Positions 11,296 through 23,497 are shown, counted from the stretch's first letter. The stretch is 64,000 nucleotides of DNA from Brachionus plicatilis (GCA_010279815.1 QEOQ01000207.1:1332078-1396077), one strand, 5' to 3'. The notes: generated by a model not told the origin, from the letters alone. A program made the numbers and translations.

Positions 11296-12171
11296 ATGGA
11301 CCAAAATGTTCTTTTTGAATACATCAAAAGCGGAAATTTAGATAAATGCTTGGAAATTGTAAACAAAAACCCAAGTTTGCTGAACATGCATTACTATGGA
11401 GTGACACCACTAATGTACAGCATAGAGTGCCAAGCGGAAGAGATTGCTTTGGAATTTTGTCGATTTCCTAGTATCAATTTATCATTAAAAGATAACCTTG
11501 ATTCCACTCTATTCGAAAAAGCAATAGAATACAAAATGTTTCGAGTGGTCGAATATTTGTGTCAAAATTCGAGAAAACCAAACATAAATGATATTTATTT
11601 AGACAATGGAGAAACTTACCTAACATTTGTAATCAAAAGCGGAGATGAACAAACTTTAAGAGCGCTAGTCAGAGGTAAAATAGATCCAAACCTGCCAAAT
11701 AAGTCAAATCAGTATCCTATTCAGCTGGCGATTAAGTTTGATAGAAAAAAAATGGTAGAAATTTTGCTACAAGCAGAAAACATTTATATTGGAACTATGC
11801 AAAATGGCTACAATTCATTATTGGATGCTTGTGAGAATGATTTGACAGATATTTGTATTATGTTGATAGATAATGGAGCTGATATTAATGTTAGGGATGA
11901 AGATCAAAAATGGACCCCGTTGATGCATGCAATTTGCAATAACAACGAAATTTTAGTTAAAAAATTACTTGACCATAAATGTGACTTGAGTCTTGTCGAT
12001 TTCAATCAAAATACACCAGTTCATTTGGCTGTTTTAACAGAGAATGAATTTATTTTAAAATTACTACTAAAATATTCGCCGAATAAAAACTTGGAGAATT
12101 GTGAAAATCTTACACCATTACAAATAGCAACACTGAATGATGATGAAAGATCTATTCAACTGTTATCATAA
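11296..12171 (+). CDS. Single-exon ankyrin-repeat protein
   Basis: 291 residues, no intron seen. The start is the ATG at 11296; an upstream in-frame TTG is not a normal start. Ankyrin repeats cover nearly the whole protein. Recognisable units include YGVTPLMYSIECQAEEIALEF, NGYNSLLDACENDLTDICIML followed by NGADINVRDEDQ, WTPLMHAICNNNEILVKKLL, NTPVHLAVLTENEFILKLLL, and LTPLQIATLNDDERSIQLLS at the C-terminus. There is no other domain, signal peptide or membrane segment. Such proteins act as protein-binding scaffolds; the partner is unknown. The first repeats are degenerate. Confidence 0.88.
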   Translation: MDQNVLFEYIKSGNLDKCLEIVNKNPSLLNMHYYGVTPLMYSIECQAEEIALEFCRFPSINLSLKDNLDSTLFEKAIEYKMFRVVEYLCQNSRKPNINDIYLDNGETYLTFVIKSGDEQTLRALVRGKIDPNLPNKSNQYPIQLAIKFDRKKMVEILLQAENIYIGTMQNGYNSLLDACENDLTDICIMLIDNGADINVRDEDQKWTPLMHAICNNNEILVKKLLDHKCDLSLVDFNQNTPVHLAVLTENEFILKLLLKYSPNKNLENCENLTPLQIATLNDDERSIQLLS

Positions 12172-13641
12172 AAAAGATTAGTTATTTGAATTTTTTATTG
12201 TTTTAATAAAATTATGGATTATTTTAACCAGCAAAAATTATTCTTTAAATTTTTAAAAATTCGTAAAATTTTTTTAAATTAAAAATAAATTAAAAATATT
12301 TATTAAAGAAAAAACAATGAATTTCTAAATTTTCTTTGATTTATTCTTTGATTTAAAAGCCAAAAAAAATGATTAATTATCTGTCAACTATAAATATATT
12401 ATTAAATGCCGTTTAACACTAGACGCTCTATTTTTTTAAAATTATCACCGGTATTAATTTTAAAAAGTATTTATATTTTAATTTAATTATTCACAACCGA
12501 ATTTTTTAAAGCTTATATTTTGTATTTTTTTCTAATAACAAAATAACTAATTATTTATTTTTAATTTTTTTCCAAATTATATATCATAAAATCTAATCTA
12601 ATTTTGTGAATTTCAGTTTAATAAACAGAAAAAAATGACGAAAAATCTTATAACTTTTATTCTTTAAGTTCAAAATCAGTCCTTGCCTTATATTCATCGG
12701 CTTAAAAATCTGTTCAAGATATTTTTTAATTTTATAATTTTTTTTCAAATTTATTTATGTCATGCTTTTCGTTATATTAATTTATAAAAATATATATAAA
12801 ACTTTTAAAGCTAAAAGAGTAGGATTATTAATACTTATTTTAATTCCATTATTCTATAACATATAGATTGCTTTAAAAGCCAAACATTGGTTTTTATTGA
12901 TATATCCGCTTTAAATGATGCTGTTTTTATATGTCATTCTGATGCAAAATTATTTTTTTGACAGTATACAAATCTCATAATATTAAAATCAAATCTTTCA
13001 AGGATACCGAATCTTTTTACCAAAGTTCAACGGTAAATGGTCTGTTTAAAGGGAAAAATGTAATTTTTGTTTCATATGATTAAGATCATAAACTTATAAT
13101 GTTCAAAATTTCAGAACTTTTGGATATTGCATTCCTAATTATTTTAAAAAACAAAACGTTTATAAAAAGCGTCAACATTTTTTGAACACCCGTTAAATAA
13201 GTTTAACATATTCCGTGAAAATTTTAAAATTTATTTCTGAGAAAATTTATTTTTATTGTAAAATTACCAAAGATTACTTTTTTTTTTGGCTTATAATGTT
13301 TTAACACTTCTTAAATGGTAAATTCCAATGATCTAATCAACACTTGAGTTCATTTTGATTTTTAATAAAATATACAAGAAATAATCTCTTGTTCTGGCTC
13401 AAAGATTTAAAAATAATATGAGTCGAAAATTTTTATTTGTTCAAAAAGCATTTTTCTAAAAAAAAACAATAAATTTAATTTCGAAACTTTAATTGATTAA
13501 TAGAAAAATATTTCTTAACAAATTAAGGATAAAATAAATTCTAGTTTCACCGAGTGAAAAAAAAAACTACAAATAATTTTGATTTGATTTATCAACTTGA
13601 TCTTATATACAATTGAACATTTTTTAATATTAGCCATAAGT
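12172..13641. other. AT-rich intergenic stretch
   Basis: Lies between the 3' ends of the ankyrin gene (+) and the TBC gene (-), which converge. No exon or repeat could be supported. Confidence 0.45.
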
Positions 13642-15788
13642 CTAATTTAAATGATCCAAAAGTTCGGCTGAATCGTCATGCTTTTTCAAAGAATGAAAAC
13701 TAGAAGTCGGAGTTAGCTTATTTTCTTCATTAAAATCAGTAGACAAAAGTCTTGATTGAGCTTGTTCCAATTCTTTGGTGATGTCTACCGACAGGCCCAC
13801 AATTTCGCATATATTATATGGTACATTTGGATAATTTTTCAATTGCAAGTATAAACCTTCTGCATGCTTTAAACTCTTTTCCAAATCTATTCTGCCTGAT
13901 AAATCATTGATGAACTTTAAAATTTCATTAAACCCATAATTGTTGGACATGATGTCATCTTTTTTCATGAGCAAAATCGAAATGCATATCAACAGGTGAA
14001 AATTTTTGCATGGCAAATCGGTCCATATTACTTCCCATAATGTGTTTATTTCTCTAAACGAGAACTCGCGCTTGAACAAAATCAATATCCATCTGAAACA
14101 AAAGTACATATTTGAGGACTCATTTTTATCCAAATAATCGGAAAATTTTGAGTCAAAAAACTCGATCAAAATTTTCAAATTGTTCAATTGAAGCTTGATG
14201 TCAAGTTGGTCCATCTCAAAATTGAGCTCCTTTTTATTCATGAAGCCAGCGAAGCACCAAAAGCTATCTACCTCATTTTCCATTATAACCATTATTGGCG
14301 CCAATAGATCGCTCATGCCCTGCACATATCCCAGATCAAAGTTGTACATATTATATGTCATTAGGATATCTTTCATTTCGATCAAATGTTTGCTGTCGTC
14401 CATTTTGAATTGTTCTTGGATTCGGTCGGTTCTTTGCACATCTTTTTCTATCAGGCTTTCTCTTTCTTTGAGCAGTGAAAATTTCGCTTTTTGCTCCTCG
14501 GTAATTGTTTGCCACTGTTGTTTCATGCGGTAGTAATCATCAAAACGCATTTTGCGTTTTTCTGTTCGGCTTTGGTCCGTAGAATCCCAATCAAAGTAGT
14601 TTAGCAGAAATTTCCAAATAAATTTTCTTGAACCATTTTCTACTCCGCCGCGGAAAATTATTTGCTTAATTTTTTCGGGCTGCAATATTTTGCCATTATG
14701 GTCAAATACGATGTCTTCCTTTTTGAGAGCGGGGCCTCTGTTGAGATCCGGCATGGGGCCCAGGTCCACTTTGGTCACCATTTCATACCCATCATTCTGA
14801 GTTGAGTGAATGTTGTCATCAATCAAAGAGTCCATTAAATCCGAAATTTCATCCGATTGTTCTTGCTTGTCCAGGTTAAAGTCATGGGTGTAAAATTGGC
14901 TTTTTGAACTTGACTCAGTTGGCTTGATCACATCACGCAGTATATTGGTAACTTTTGAAAAGCCTAATAAAGTTGATTGAACAGGCTCATTAAGGAACTT
15001 TTTCATCACATTTTCTCGCTGTTCACTAAACAAGCTCAGCTCATACAACGATTGACGGAATTTTTCTCCATTCTGTGGCTGTACCGACCACAAACGTGGA
15101 TCTGCTACATCTCTGAAAAAATATTTGCATTGGAAAAAAAATTTTTCATATGAAAAATTTACTTTTTAAAGACCAAGTATTCTTTCAATGCATACAAAAA
15201 TTCTTTGCTACCTCCTTTGTAAAAATAGAACTCAGGCAAGAGTCTACCATCGAGGAGCATGAAAACAATGCACGGTATTCCATAGCCTTGGTAAATACGC
15301 CGAACAGAACTAAGCTCATGAATGTCAAATTGATACTTGTATTTATTAAGATTTTTCTTATTTTCAATAGTACAAGTTTCTTTACAAAATTAAAATTTCA
15401 AAATTTCCAAGACACAAAAAGCCAAAATTTTACCATTTGTTGTATCTTTGCTGTATGAAAGAACAGAACTGTTCATCACCAATGTCCAATCGTCTGGCGC
15501 ACTAGCTTCCGAACCGTTTGGCAAAAATCTGATAAAATTTGAGTATTTCTAGAAATAAATTTGTTTAAAATTTTTTCTTATTATTTAATATTTTTACATT
15601 TTTAACAATTTGAAGTCGACCGCCGACTTTTTCAGGCTCAATTAGAAGACCATTAATGTCCTCTTCTATTGGCTTGTCGTGTATGTAGACTTCTGATTTT
15701 TCAAATTCAACCTTTGGTAAAATTTTTGATTAAACAAATTATTAGTTATGATAAAAGAAAATTGGTTTTATATTACTTGTTCATTCAT
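13642..15788 (-). CDS. TBC1D15: TBC1D15/TBC1D17-like Rab GTPase-activating protein
   Basis: Five exons: 15788-15777, 15711-15598, 15548-15434, 15379-15163 and 15112-13642, joining in frame to about 642 residues. The N-terminal region matches the domain of unknown function that precedes TBC in this family (VEFEKSEVYIHDKPI; FDIHELSSVRRIYQGYGIP; GGSKEFLYALKEYLVF). Next come LLGFSKVTNILRDVI and YEMVTKVDLGPMPD. The TBC domain, about residues 305-590, contains IIFRGGVENGSRKFIWKFLL, IEKDVQRTDR with the arginine finger, and FDLGYVQGMSDLLAP with the glutamine finger. CFRWILILFKREFSF, LWEVIWTDLPC and YGFNEILKFINDLS follow. All catalytic residues are present. TBC1D15 acts on Rab7 and works in endolysosomal and mitochondrial turnover; that role is carried over by similarity. 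Confidence 0.95.
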
Positions 15789-17443
15789 TTTTTCTTTTTA
15801 AAAATATCTAAATTAATTTAGTTTTTGAAAAATAAGATTTTATGCTTAAAGTAATTATGCCTTATTCAGGTTATTTATGATTCATTTTCCTTTAAAAAAT
15901 TAAAACGTCATTTTATATCTATAAAAATTCATTTAAAATTTTGAAATTATTTAATTTGATGGTTAAAGGTTAATTTATTATACGTCAATTTTTTATCAAA
16001 ATTTTTCCACAATGATGTTTTATCATGAAAATTATTAAAAATTTTATTTCTTGAATGGATATATAAACATTTTTTGATAAGACTATTTTTTGTTTTCATG
16101 CATAAAATCAAAAACCAAATAGAATTTTATTCACTTTTGTTTCAACTCAAACTACTAATTTGAAAAAATTAAGAAAATTTGTTTTAAGTTGAGTTCGAAG
16201 GATTTCTTTTCAAAAATGTTATTTAATTTTTTTATTTGATCAGTTTTAGAATCGAGTCTAGAGCTTTTAAAGTTAATAAATTTCATACTTTTGCTAAATT
16301 CGTATTTTAAGGCTTTGAGTGTTAAAAAGGCTTTAAATTTGTCTAAATTTTTAATAGCTTATTTTAATTAAAAAATTAGTACTGATTATGCAAAATAAGG
16401 TTTTCCAAGTCATCAAAAAATAACAAAAAAATTTTATAATTGAGCGAAATTTAGTAGTTTTTCAATATTTCGGAATTTCGTCCATGGTTTACGTTCTAAC
16501 TTGTTTTTAAATAAAAATTCTAAAAATGAACAAAATTCTAATAAAATACTTTAGCCCACTTTTAAAATCCATTTGACAGAATCAATATTGATTCAATTTA
16601 ATGATTATATTATAGATATTTACATGTTTTTTTTTTTAAATATATTTATATAATTTTTTATGTATTTTTTTAATTTTCTAATTTTTTTTCCTCACTTTAT
16701 TGAAAATGAATTTTATGTTCTTTTAAGCACTAGCTCGCATTCGCTCGTCTAGTTTTTTTTTTTTTTTCTAAATGTTTCTAAGTTTATCAAATTTTGGTAT
16801 AAATAAGCATTTAAAAAAACATTTGATGGGATTTTTAATAGATACTTTTTTAATTAATTTATTAATAAACTTTTGAGCTCAAGCTTTTTATTACTTGAAT
16901 AACTTTCCGACGAGGATAATACAATGATGGAGTTTAAAGAAATGATAAATTTTGATAAATTTGCATTCTCTGAATTTTTTTGAAATATTTGATTATTTTG
17001 GAAATTATTTTGTACAATCTTCAATGAGTACTGATTCTCGTCAAATGGGTCTTGGTAAAATAAATAGCAGAGCAATAAAATTAAAGACTAATCAAAAAAA
17101 AAATGTTGCTGTCCGTCCAAGCAGATTTTTACTCAAAAAATAATTGAATTTTGGATCAACAACCAAGAACGAATTTTAAAAAGAAAAATGTTTTTAAAAA
17201 TTTTAAAAATTTTAAAAAGAAAATGTTTTTTTCTTTTTGAACAGCTCATTTTTTGAATACTAAATGAATATCTGAAATAAATCGAAATTTTTATTCTGTA
17301 AAACTTCATTCAAAATCATAAATATAATTTTATGAAGGAAGCGTATGAATATTTTTCATAAATTATTTAAAAAAATTCTATTTAATCAATACGCAAAATA
17401 CAAAAAATCGTGCAACTGTTATCTGAAAAAAAAAAATTCTAGC
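15789..17443. other. AT-rich intergenic stretch with overlapping short ORFs
   Basis: At 16854-17143 short open frames overlap on both strands (a plus-strand one ends in VAVRPSRFLLKK). Neither has a recognisable family, a splice context or a clear composition signal, so none is called as a gene. Confidence 0.4.
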
Positions 17444-19895
17444 ATGATGATTCTCGATCGATTAGAGAAACTTTTAACCCAAGGAACACTTGACCAATTT
17501 CAACTCATGCTAAACCAAAACGCTACTAACAGCGATTTGTATACTTTTTTTCCAGTAAGTTTATCGGTTAAACCAACTAATTTTGTCTAAATTTACATTG
17601 TTAAAGGATGGAGAAACTCTGTTCCATCGCTTAATTAAAAAAAATTTGTCAGAAAAAATAAAAATTAGTCTTATTTACAAATTATCTGATTGTGGAATTG
17701 ACATAAATGCCCAAAATTATACTAATTCTCAAACATGCCTTCATCTAGCAGTAATCAGAGGTCAATCAGAAGTTGTTTTTTGTCTGCTTAAAAATGGTGC
17801 TGATTTGACCATAACAGATAAAGTAAAAAAATAAAATATTATTTAAGCTAATTTTTTTCAAAGGATGGTCTGTGTGCATATAATAGAGCTAGGAGACTTG
17901 ATTGTCCTGAATTATCAAAAATAATTATTTCGAAAATGCAAAATTTTTACGTAAATAAATAAATTAGTTAAAAAAATAAAGTTTATTTTTAATGTTTAGC
18001 CAACATACTGGATAGGTATTCAAAATTCGGATATGAGCATCATTCGGCGTCTGGTGAACAGTTGGTGTAAATTTAAAGTTTGCAAAGAAGGAAAAAGTTT
18101 GATACAGTTGGCGAAAGAAGAAAATTTTCGAGAAGCATTTGAACTCTTCAAATCATTGGAAACAACCATGGTTAGCTTTAATTTTGCCACTTTTTGTTAT
18201 TGTTTTTAAATATTAATAAAGGATTTATTCACTGCGGTTTTGGCTGGTAATGAACAAAAAGTCGAATTTATCACCTTAAATCATCATTCCGATATTAAAT
18301 TAAATTTCAAAAATATGGTAAATCATTTAAATATTTTTTTTCGAACTAAAAAAAATTTCATTTGTTCTAATCAGAGAGAAAAGAACGCTACAATTTTATA
18401 CTATGCCATCAAGCAAAATAATGTTGGAATTTTAAAAGCAATTTTAAAAATTAAGCCATATGTTTTGAACGAATATCAATCAGATGAATTAGACGTAAAA
18501 TTTTTAAACAAAAAAATGAATAGAAAAAAAGAAAATTTTTTTAAGATTGACTTTCCAGTTTATTTTGCTGCCATAGAATCTAAAAGTAGGAAAGAGTGCC
18601 TTCAATTATTAACACCCGAAATAAAAAATCTGGGTCCATCTCAAATAGACATAAGTAAACTTTATTATCGAGGAATGTCTCTATTGAGATATGCAATCGA
18701 AAATAATTTTGAAATTAAATTAATCGAGTGGTTAATGAGCCCAGAGTATTGCCGTAATGAACTTCTAACTTTGAAGGATTTTAATCATGAGGACTGCAAG
18801 CAATTTGCTTTAAGAATAAAAAGAAGTGATTATTGTGCTATGCTTGATAGAATCGCGGTAAATTACATCCTTAATGATAAAAATTTGGCAATGCAATTAG
18901 CTCTAAATGGTTTTGACTTTCAGCAAGATGAATTAAAAATTGTAAATAAAAATTTATTCTTTAAACTAATTTTCTGAAACTTTATGGAAAGGAAGAAGAA
19001 AGCTTGATTAGCTTTGCCAAACGAAAACAGCTTTCTGATCTCTGCTTATTTTTAGAAAATGTTAAAATATATCAAGTAATTTTTTTTTCTCAAATTAATA
19101 ATTTTTAAACTTAATTTTCTAAGCAAAAAATAAAAGAGTTTCATCAAGCTGTTGAAAAGAATGATTATTATCTTGTAAAAGCTAAATTTACAGCATCATT
19201 TGAAGATTCACCTGAATTAGAAAATGTTTTTTTACCGAGTTTATTGACTTCAAGGCTAAAAGTAATTGGAATTTAGATCAAGGTGAAGAGAAAAAAATTA
19301 AAAAAAATTTAAGGATGAAAGTCAATCTGTTTTGTTCAAAGCGGTTCTAAATGGTTTCTGCGATATCCTTAATTTACTGCTGGATCTATCAGTACAGAGC
19401 GAAACTAGGCGAAATTTTACAAAATTTGATGAAATCAGAGATCACGTATTTTAATTTTAAAAGGCACTAAACTTTAAACTAAATTTTAAATTCTAGTGTT
19501 TTCGAACTCCTTTGCATTATGCTTGTGGCTATGATGACAAGAAAAAAATGAGTCAACTTTTATCCGAATATGGCTTTTCGGAAAATGTTTTTGACAAAGA
19601 TGGAATGACACCCTTGGATTTTCAGGAGCGAATTCAAAGCGAAGAATTACAAGAATTAATTTCAAATCACCGAAATAAAAAGTTTAATACTGAGGAACCG
19701 AACCCTTGGAGTTGGAAAGTGTGGACTCGGATACAGAGAGAGAGAAATACTCTCAAGCAAATTATTTCTCTATCCGGATCAAAATTTAATGGATGCTATC
19801 ACGGTAATTCTCACCATAGACATCATCAAAATGAAATTGAAAATGAACAAAATGAAATTGATCAGGAAAACAAAAGTTATTGTACAATTATTTAA
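17444..19895 (+). CDS. Multi-exon ankyrin-repeat protein with C-terminal CaaX box
   Basis: About eleven short exons: 17444-17554, 17607-17822, 17864-17950, 18000-18170, 18222-18317, 18375 to about 18942, about 18992-19075, about 19126-19260, about 19314-19450 and about 19498-19895. Most introns are phase 0 and about 50 bp. Several exons start on DG or a similar loop residue, the junction of ankyrin repeats. Clear repeats are TCLHLAVIRGQSEVVFCLL followed by KNGADLTITDK, ATILYYAIKQNNVGILKAIL, SVLFKAVLNGFCDILNLLL and RTPLHYACGYDDKKKMSQLL. The C-terminus is rich in His, Asn and Glu and ends KSYCTII, a CaaX-type prenylation motif (Ile last favours geranylgeranylation). A membrane-tethered scaffold is inferred. 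An alternative ATG lies at 17345. The middle exons have weak ankyrin character and their ends are approximate. Confidence 0.78.
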
Positions 19896-20390
19896 TTTTT
19901 AAACTATAAATCATGACTTGTTTTTTTTTGGAATAAAATTTAAACAAATTTTTTTTTGGTGATCCTAGTGCCAAAACCACCAGTTGTGCCAATGTCAATA
20001 TGCTGTAAAATAATGAGTATTTTAAAAAAAGTTAGGTGCATGGAAACAAATTTAAGATTTACAAAGTAATTGATAGAAAAAAAAATTTTATTCATCATTG
20101 GGTTTTAACTCAAAAATTTAAACGAGTAAAGTAAAATCTCTTTTCCTAAAACTCTCAGTATCAGCAAGAGGCACCTTTATTTTTACCAAAACCATTTCAA
20201 AAACCTAAACTGAGCTGAAAAAGTATTCTTTCAAAATATTCAAATGGTACATCTTGACACCAGTGCAAAACAAAAAATAATAGGGTGTCTATAAAACAGT
20301 TCAAAATTTATTGGTAAATTTTTTTTAATGGCTTATGATAAATAAATTGTTTCACACAAAAATGATTTTTCGTATTTTTAGGTAATGTGA
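19896..20390. other. AT-rich intergenic stretch
   Basis: Directly downstream of the CaaX ankyrin gene. No feature seen apart from the left flank of the inverted repeat at 20391. Confidence 0.4.
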
Positions 20391-20748
20391 AATTCAAATA
20401 CAAATTGAACAAATATTCTTCCTTTATTGTAGGAATTAAAATTAAAATTTATATAATATTCTTAAAAAATTACTGGTGCAACAAAGTATGTTTCACTTTG
20501 TTGCACCTTTTTCACTTAAAACAATTTTTCTCATATTTTAATAATACAAAAAATAAAATACCAATAATATTTAAATTGATTATTGGTTTAATTTACTAAA
20601 AAAAAGAAAATAATGATTATGTTTTAGGCAAAAAAAGTGCAACAAAGTATGTTGCATTTTTTTGCATTATTTTTTTAAGAATGTTCTATTAACTTTAATT
20701 TTAATTCATCAAAAAAGGAAGAATTTTTGTTCAATTTGTATTTGAACT
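20391..20748. mobile_element. Inverted-repeat (MITE-like) element
   Basis: The left arm 20391-20505 and right arm about 20632-20748 are inverted copies. Both carry TTCAAATACAAATTGAACAAA, then TTCTTCCTTT, GAATTAAAATTAAA, a CATTCTTAAAAAA-like block and GTGCAACAAAGTATGTT. The arms are perhaps 80 to 85 per cent alike. A further short palindrome, GTGCAACAAAGTATGTTTCA with CTTTGTTGCAC, lies at the inner end of the left arm. The outer boundaries and target duplication are unclear. Confidence 0.65.
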
Positions 20749-21067
20749 TCTCAATATCGTATTTTTAAATGATTGCGATCAGAGATTTGGTAATCAGTGT
20801 TAATATTCCCAAAGATCCATTATTTTTTTATTCTATTAGCAATCTAATTTGTGTATGAATTTTATTTAATAAATGAAATAATTTGTTTAAAAAGTAATAT
20901 TTCGTCAATTTTAAGAATTACCAAATGTTAAGTTTATAAAAATTTTCCAATCTAAAATTGACTTGAAAACCCATTACATGAATATGAATTTAGGCTAAAC
21001 TAGAGCATAATTGAAAGCTTTATCAATTTAAAATTTTACTGTTGAAATTGTTCTTTTGATCTTTAAA
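20749..21067. other. Upstream region of OPA3-like gene
   Basis: AT-rich, with no exon recognised. It presumably includes the promoter and 5' UTR of the gene starting at 21068. Confidence 0.4.
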
Positions 21068-21779
21068 ATGCCTTTACCACTGTTTAAACTTGGTGCTATA
21101 CTTGCCAAACAAATATCCAAGCCAATGTCAAAAATGTTCAAGGAAAAAGCCATCCAGAATGAATTTTTTCGAAATAATTTTGTGATTCGCATTGCTAATT
21201 GTAGATTTGAATTAAACTTTTTTAAAAACCTTTTCATCGTAAAAATTTGATAAAGGGTATCATAAATTTGATATTAATGTGCGTATGCGTGTCTTGGGAC
21301 TCGGTTCGCCGGATAAAGTACCACCTATGACTGAAAAAGCTGCCATTGATCTTGGAGGTGACATATTGGCTGAATTTTTTGTATTCGGAACAGCCACATC
21401 TTTGATTCTATTTGAATATTTCAGACAATCATCGAACTCAAAAAGCAAAACCGACGCATTCGAAATAAAAGTTTTGGAAATGGAAGACCAGCTTGAAATA
21501 TATAAAAAAAACTCTGAAGAAAACAATAAACGAATTGCAGAAATGAGCAAATTTTTACAAGAACAAAAGAAAAAAATGGAAGAAATGAACAAAGAATTGG
21601 TAAAATTAGACAAGCGTAAAAACATGAAATTTGCCACACAAGCAACTCAGACTACAAATGGAACTCAAATTGGAAAAATTATAAAACCAAAAAATTCATC
21701 ACAGTCTGCAAATCAGGATGTAAAAAATTCGATTGTTTATCAATGTGCCGAAGATTCAGCGAATAAATTATTTAAATAA
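21068..21779 (+). CDS. OPA3: OPA3-like mitochondrial protein
   Basis: Two exons, 21068-21200 and 21256-21779, separated by a 55-bp intron that splits a Trp codon. The product is about 218 residues. It follows OPA3 throughout: LPLFKLGAILAKQISKPMSK, then KEKAIQNEFFRNNFVIRIAN, WYHKFDINVRMRVLGLGS, EKAAIDLGGDILAEFFVFG and TSLILFEYFRQSS. A coiled coil follows (EIKVLEMEDQLEIYKKN to LVKLDKRK). The C-terminal 60 residues are polar and longer than in human OPA3 (179 aa). OPA3 is an integral mitochondrial membrane protein linked to mitochondrial morphology and lipid metabolism, with a mitochondrial-targeting N-terminus. Identity is secure from the conserved core; the function here is by family. Confidence 0.93.
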
Positions 21780-22389
21780 AATTTTTTAAAATTAAAGTAT
21801 GAAATGGAGCGTGTATCAAAGTAGAACAATTTAAACAATGCCTTAGGTTTTCAAAATATCGTTTTAGATAAAATAAAATTATATCATTTAAAAATTATTT
21901 TAATACTGTAAAAATTTTTGAATAAATACCAACAAAAAATGATTGCAAGAGAATTTTTTAAGTTTTAAAGGTCAATAAAATTTTTATCTATAAATAATTT
22001 GATCAGCAATTTCATTAGTCATGTATTTAAACAAAATAAACTAATTAGTGAATTAAAAAAAATTACACGTGTGTAGGATAAATTAAATATTTTTTTTTAA
22101 CTCAAAACAAAATCATGAAAAAATTAAAATTTCTTACTTCAAAGTTTTATCTTTTTTAGGCTTCTAATTTTTCTAGTTTATCATGTAAAGGAAAGTACAA
22201 AAGGAACCACATCAAATTACTTGTGCAACCAAATTCTTCAATGAAAACTTGAAAGTCTAATCGAATGACTTAAGAAAATTTATGTTTAATCAAGCGATAT
22301 CTTTATCGGTTAATTATCGCTCCGAAAAATCAATTTTTAATTAATTTAATTTTAGAATTATTTTCATTCGATTATATTAGTTTTTTTAA
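21780..22389. other. AT-rich intergenic stretch
   Basis: No gene recognised between the OPA3-like gene and the 5'-truncation point of the LINE at about 22390. Confidence 0.45.
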
Positions 22390-23497
22390 TTTGATCCTCA
22401 AGGCTCAGTAATTAGTCCTCTTTTATTTAGTATATATATTAATGACATCCCAAAAAGAAACAAAACAAATAATGAATACTCTCTGCTTTTCGCAGATGAT
22501 CTAGTAACATTCTTCATTTATAACAAAAAGGGGAACCTAGAAAATAAGATTAATAAATACCTCATTGAACTAGAACAATGGCTTATTAAATGGAAAATGA
22601 AGATATCAGTTGAAAAGTCGTGTTCAGTAGTCTTTTCCAGGTACAAAAAAGAGAGTGATAATCTAAACTTAAAAATTTATGGAAACAGAATAGTGAGCCA
22701 AAAAGAAATCAAATTTCTTGGTATTAAATTTAATTCTAAGTTAAATTTTAATATACTGGTAGACGAAATTAAAGAACGTTGCAATAATAGGCTAAATATT
22801 ATTAAGATATTGTCAAACAAAAAATGGGGTCTTAATCAAAACACACTAGGAAATCTTTATAAATCCTTAGTCGGATCAATTTTAGATTATTCTTTTCCTT
22901 GCTTAAATTCATTTTCAGAAAATAATATCTAAAAACTGCAAGCAATTCAGAATACAGCAGTCAGATCTATTCTTAAGTTAAAATATGATACTCCCTCCAA
23001 CATCGTGCATCATGAGGCTTTTAATAAACTAAAATTACTAACAGTCTCGAATCGGCTTTTTGAATTGAGTGAGAGATATGTTGGGACAGGACTGAGTCAT
23101 TCTATTCCATTGGTTGTAAGACTGGTGAAGGAATACAAAGAAGGTTTCGAATCAAGATATATTGAATACCCAACTCCATTGTGTAATTGCTACCTTACTA
23201 TTTCTTCTTTTTTTCCTGAAAATTGAACTATTTAAACATGTGCAACAACAATCTATTCCTATTTATGTCTTTTCAACTTTCATTTTTTTAGCTTATTTAC
23301 TTTATTTCGATTCTTTTTTTTTATCTCATTTTATTAACTTTAATTTTATTTTTATTTTATTTTATTTTTATTTTATTTTTATTTTATTTTTATTTTATTT
23401 TTATTTTATTTTATTTTTATTTTATTTTATTTTATTATTTTTTTTAACTTATTCTGAAGGAGCTCTAGCTCGGTACAGAAAACAAATAAATAAATAA
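22390..23497 (+). mobile_element. 5'-truncated LINE (Jockey-like) with T-rich 3' region
   Basis: It begins in the reverse transcriptase with DPQGSVISPLLFSIYINDIP and has the catalytic FADD box (SLLFADDLVTFF). After this come WLIKWKMKISVEKSCSVVFS, KEIKFLGIKFNSKLNFN and LYKSLVGSILDYSFPCLNSF, a stop at 22930, and the continuation KLQAIQNTAVRSILKLKYDT in the same frame to about 23224. Protein similarity is to a different family from the 2185 copy. Immediately after the coding end comes the T-rich repeat (23233-23497) that recurs at 9902 and 37401, which may be this LINE's 3' UTR. It is defective: the 5' part is missing and there is an internal stop. Confidence 0.88.
23233..23497 (+). repeat. T-rich interspersed repeat, copy 2, with (TTTTA)n expansion
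   Basis: Starts TAAACATGTGCAACAACAAT, continues ATTTATGTCTTTTCAACTTT and a long expanded TTTTATTTTA array, and ends GAAGGAGCTCTAGCTCGGTA plus an AAACAAATAAATAAA tail. It is the longest of three copies; the length difference lies in the TTTTA array. Confidence 0.8.

Noticed and set aside
16854..17143. Possible small genes on either strand
   Set aside because: No similarity, splice context or composition signal to choose a strand.
20470..20660. GTGCAACAAAGTATGTT repeats as a possible CRISPR or iteron array
   Set aside because: Only inverted pairs within one palindromic element, in a eukaryotic genome.
23162..23497. Phe/Leu-rich hydrophobic open frame
   Set aside because: It is the T-rich repeat translated; no membrane protein is implied.
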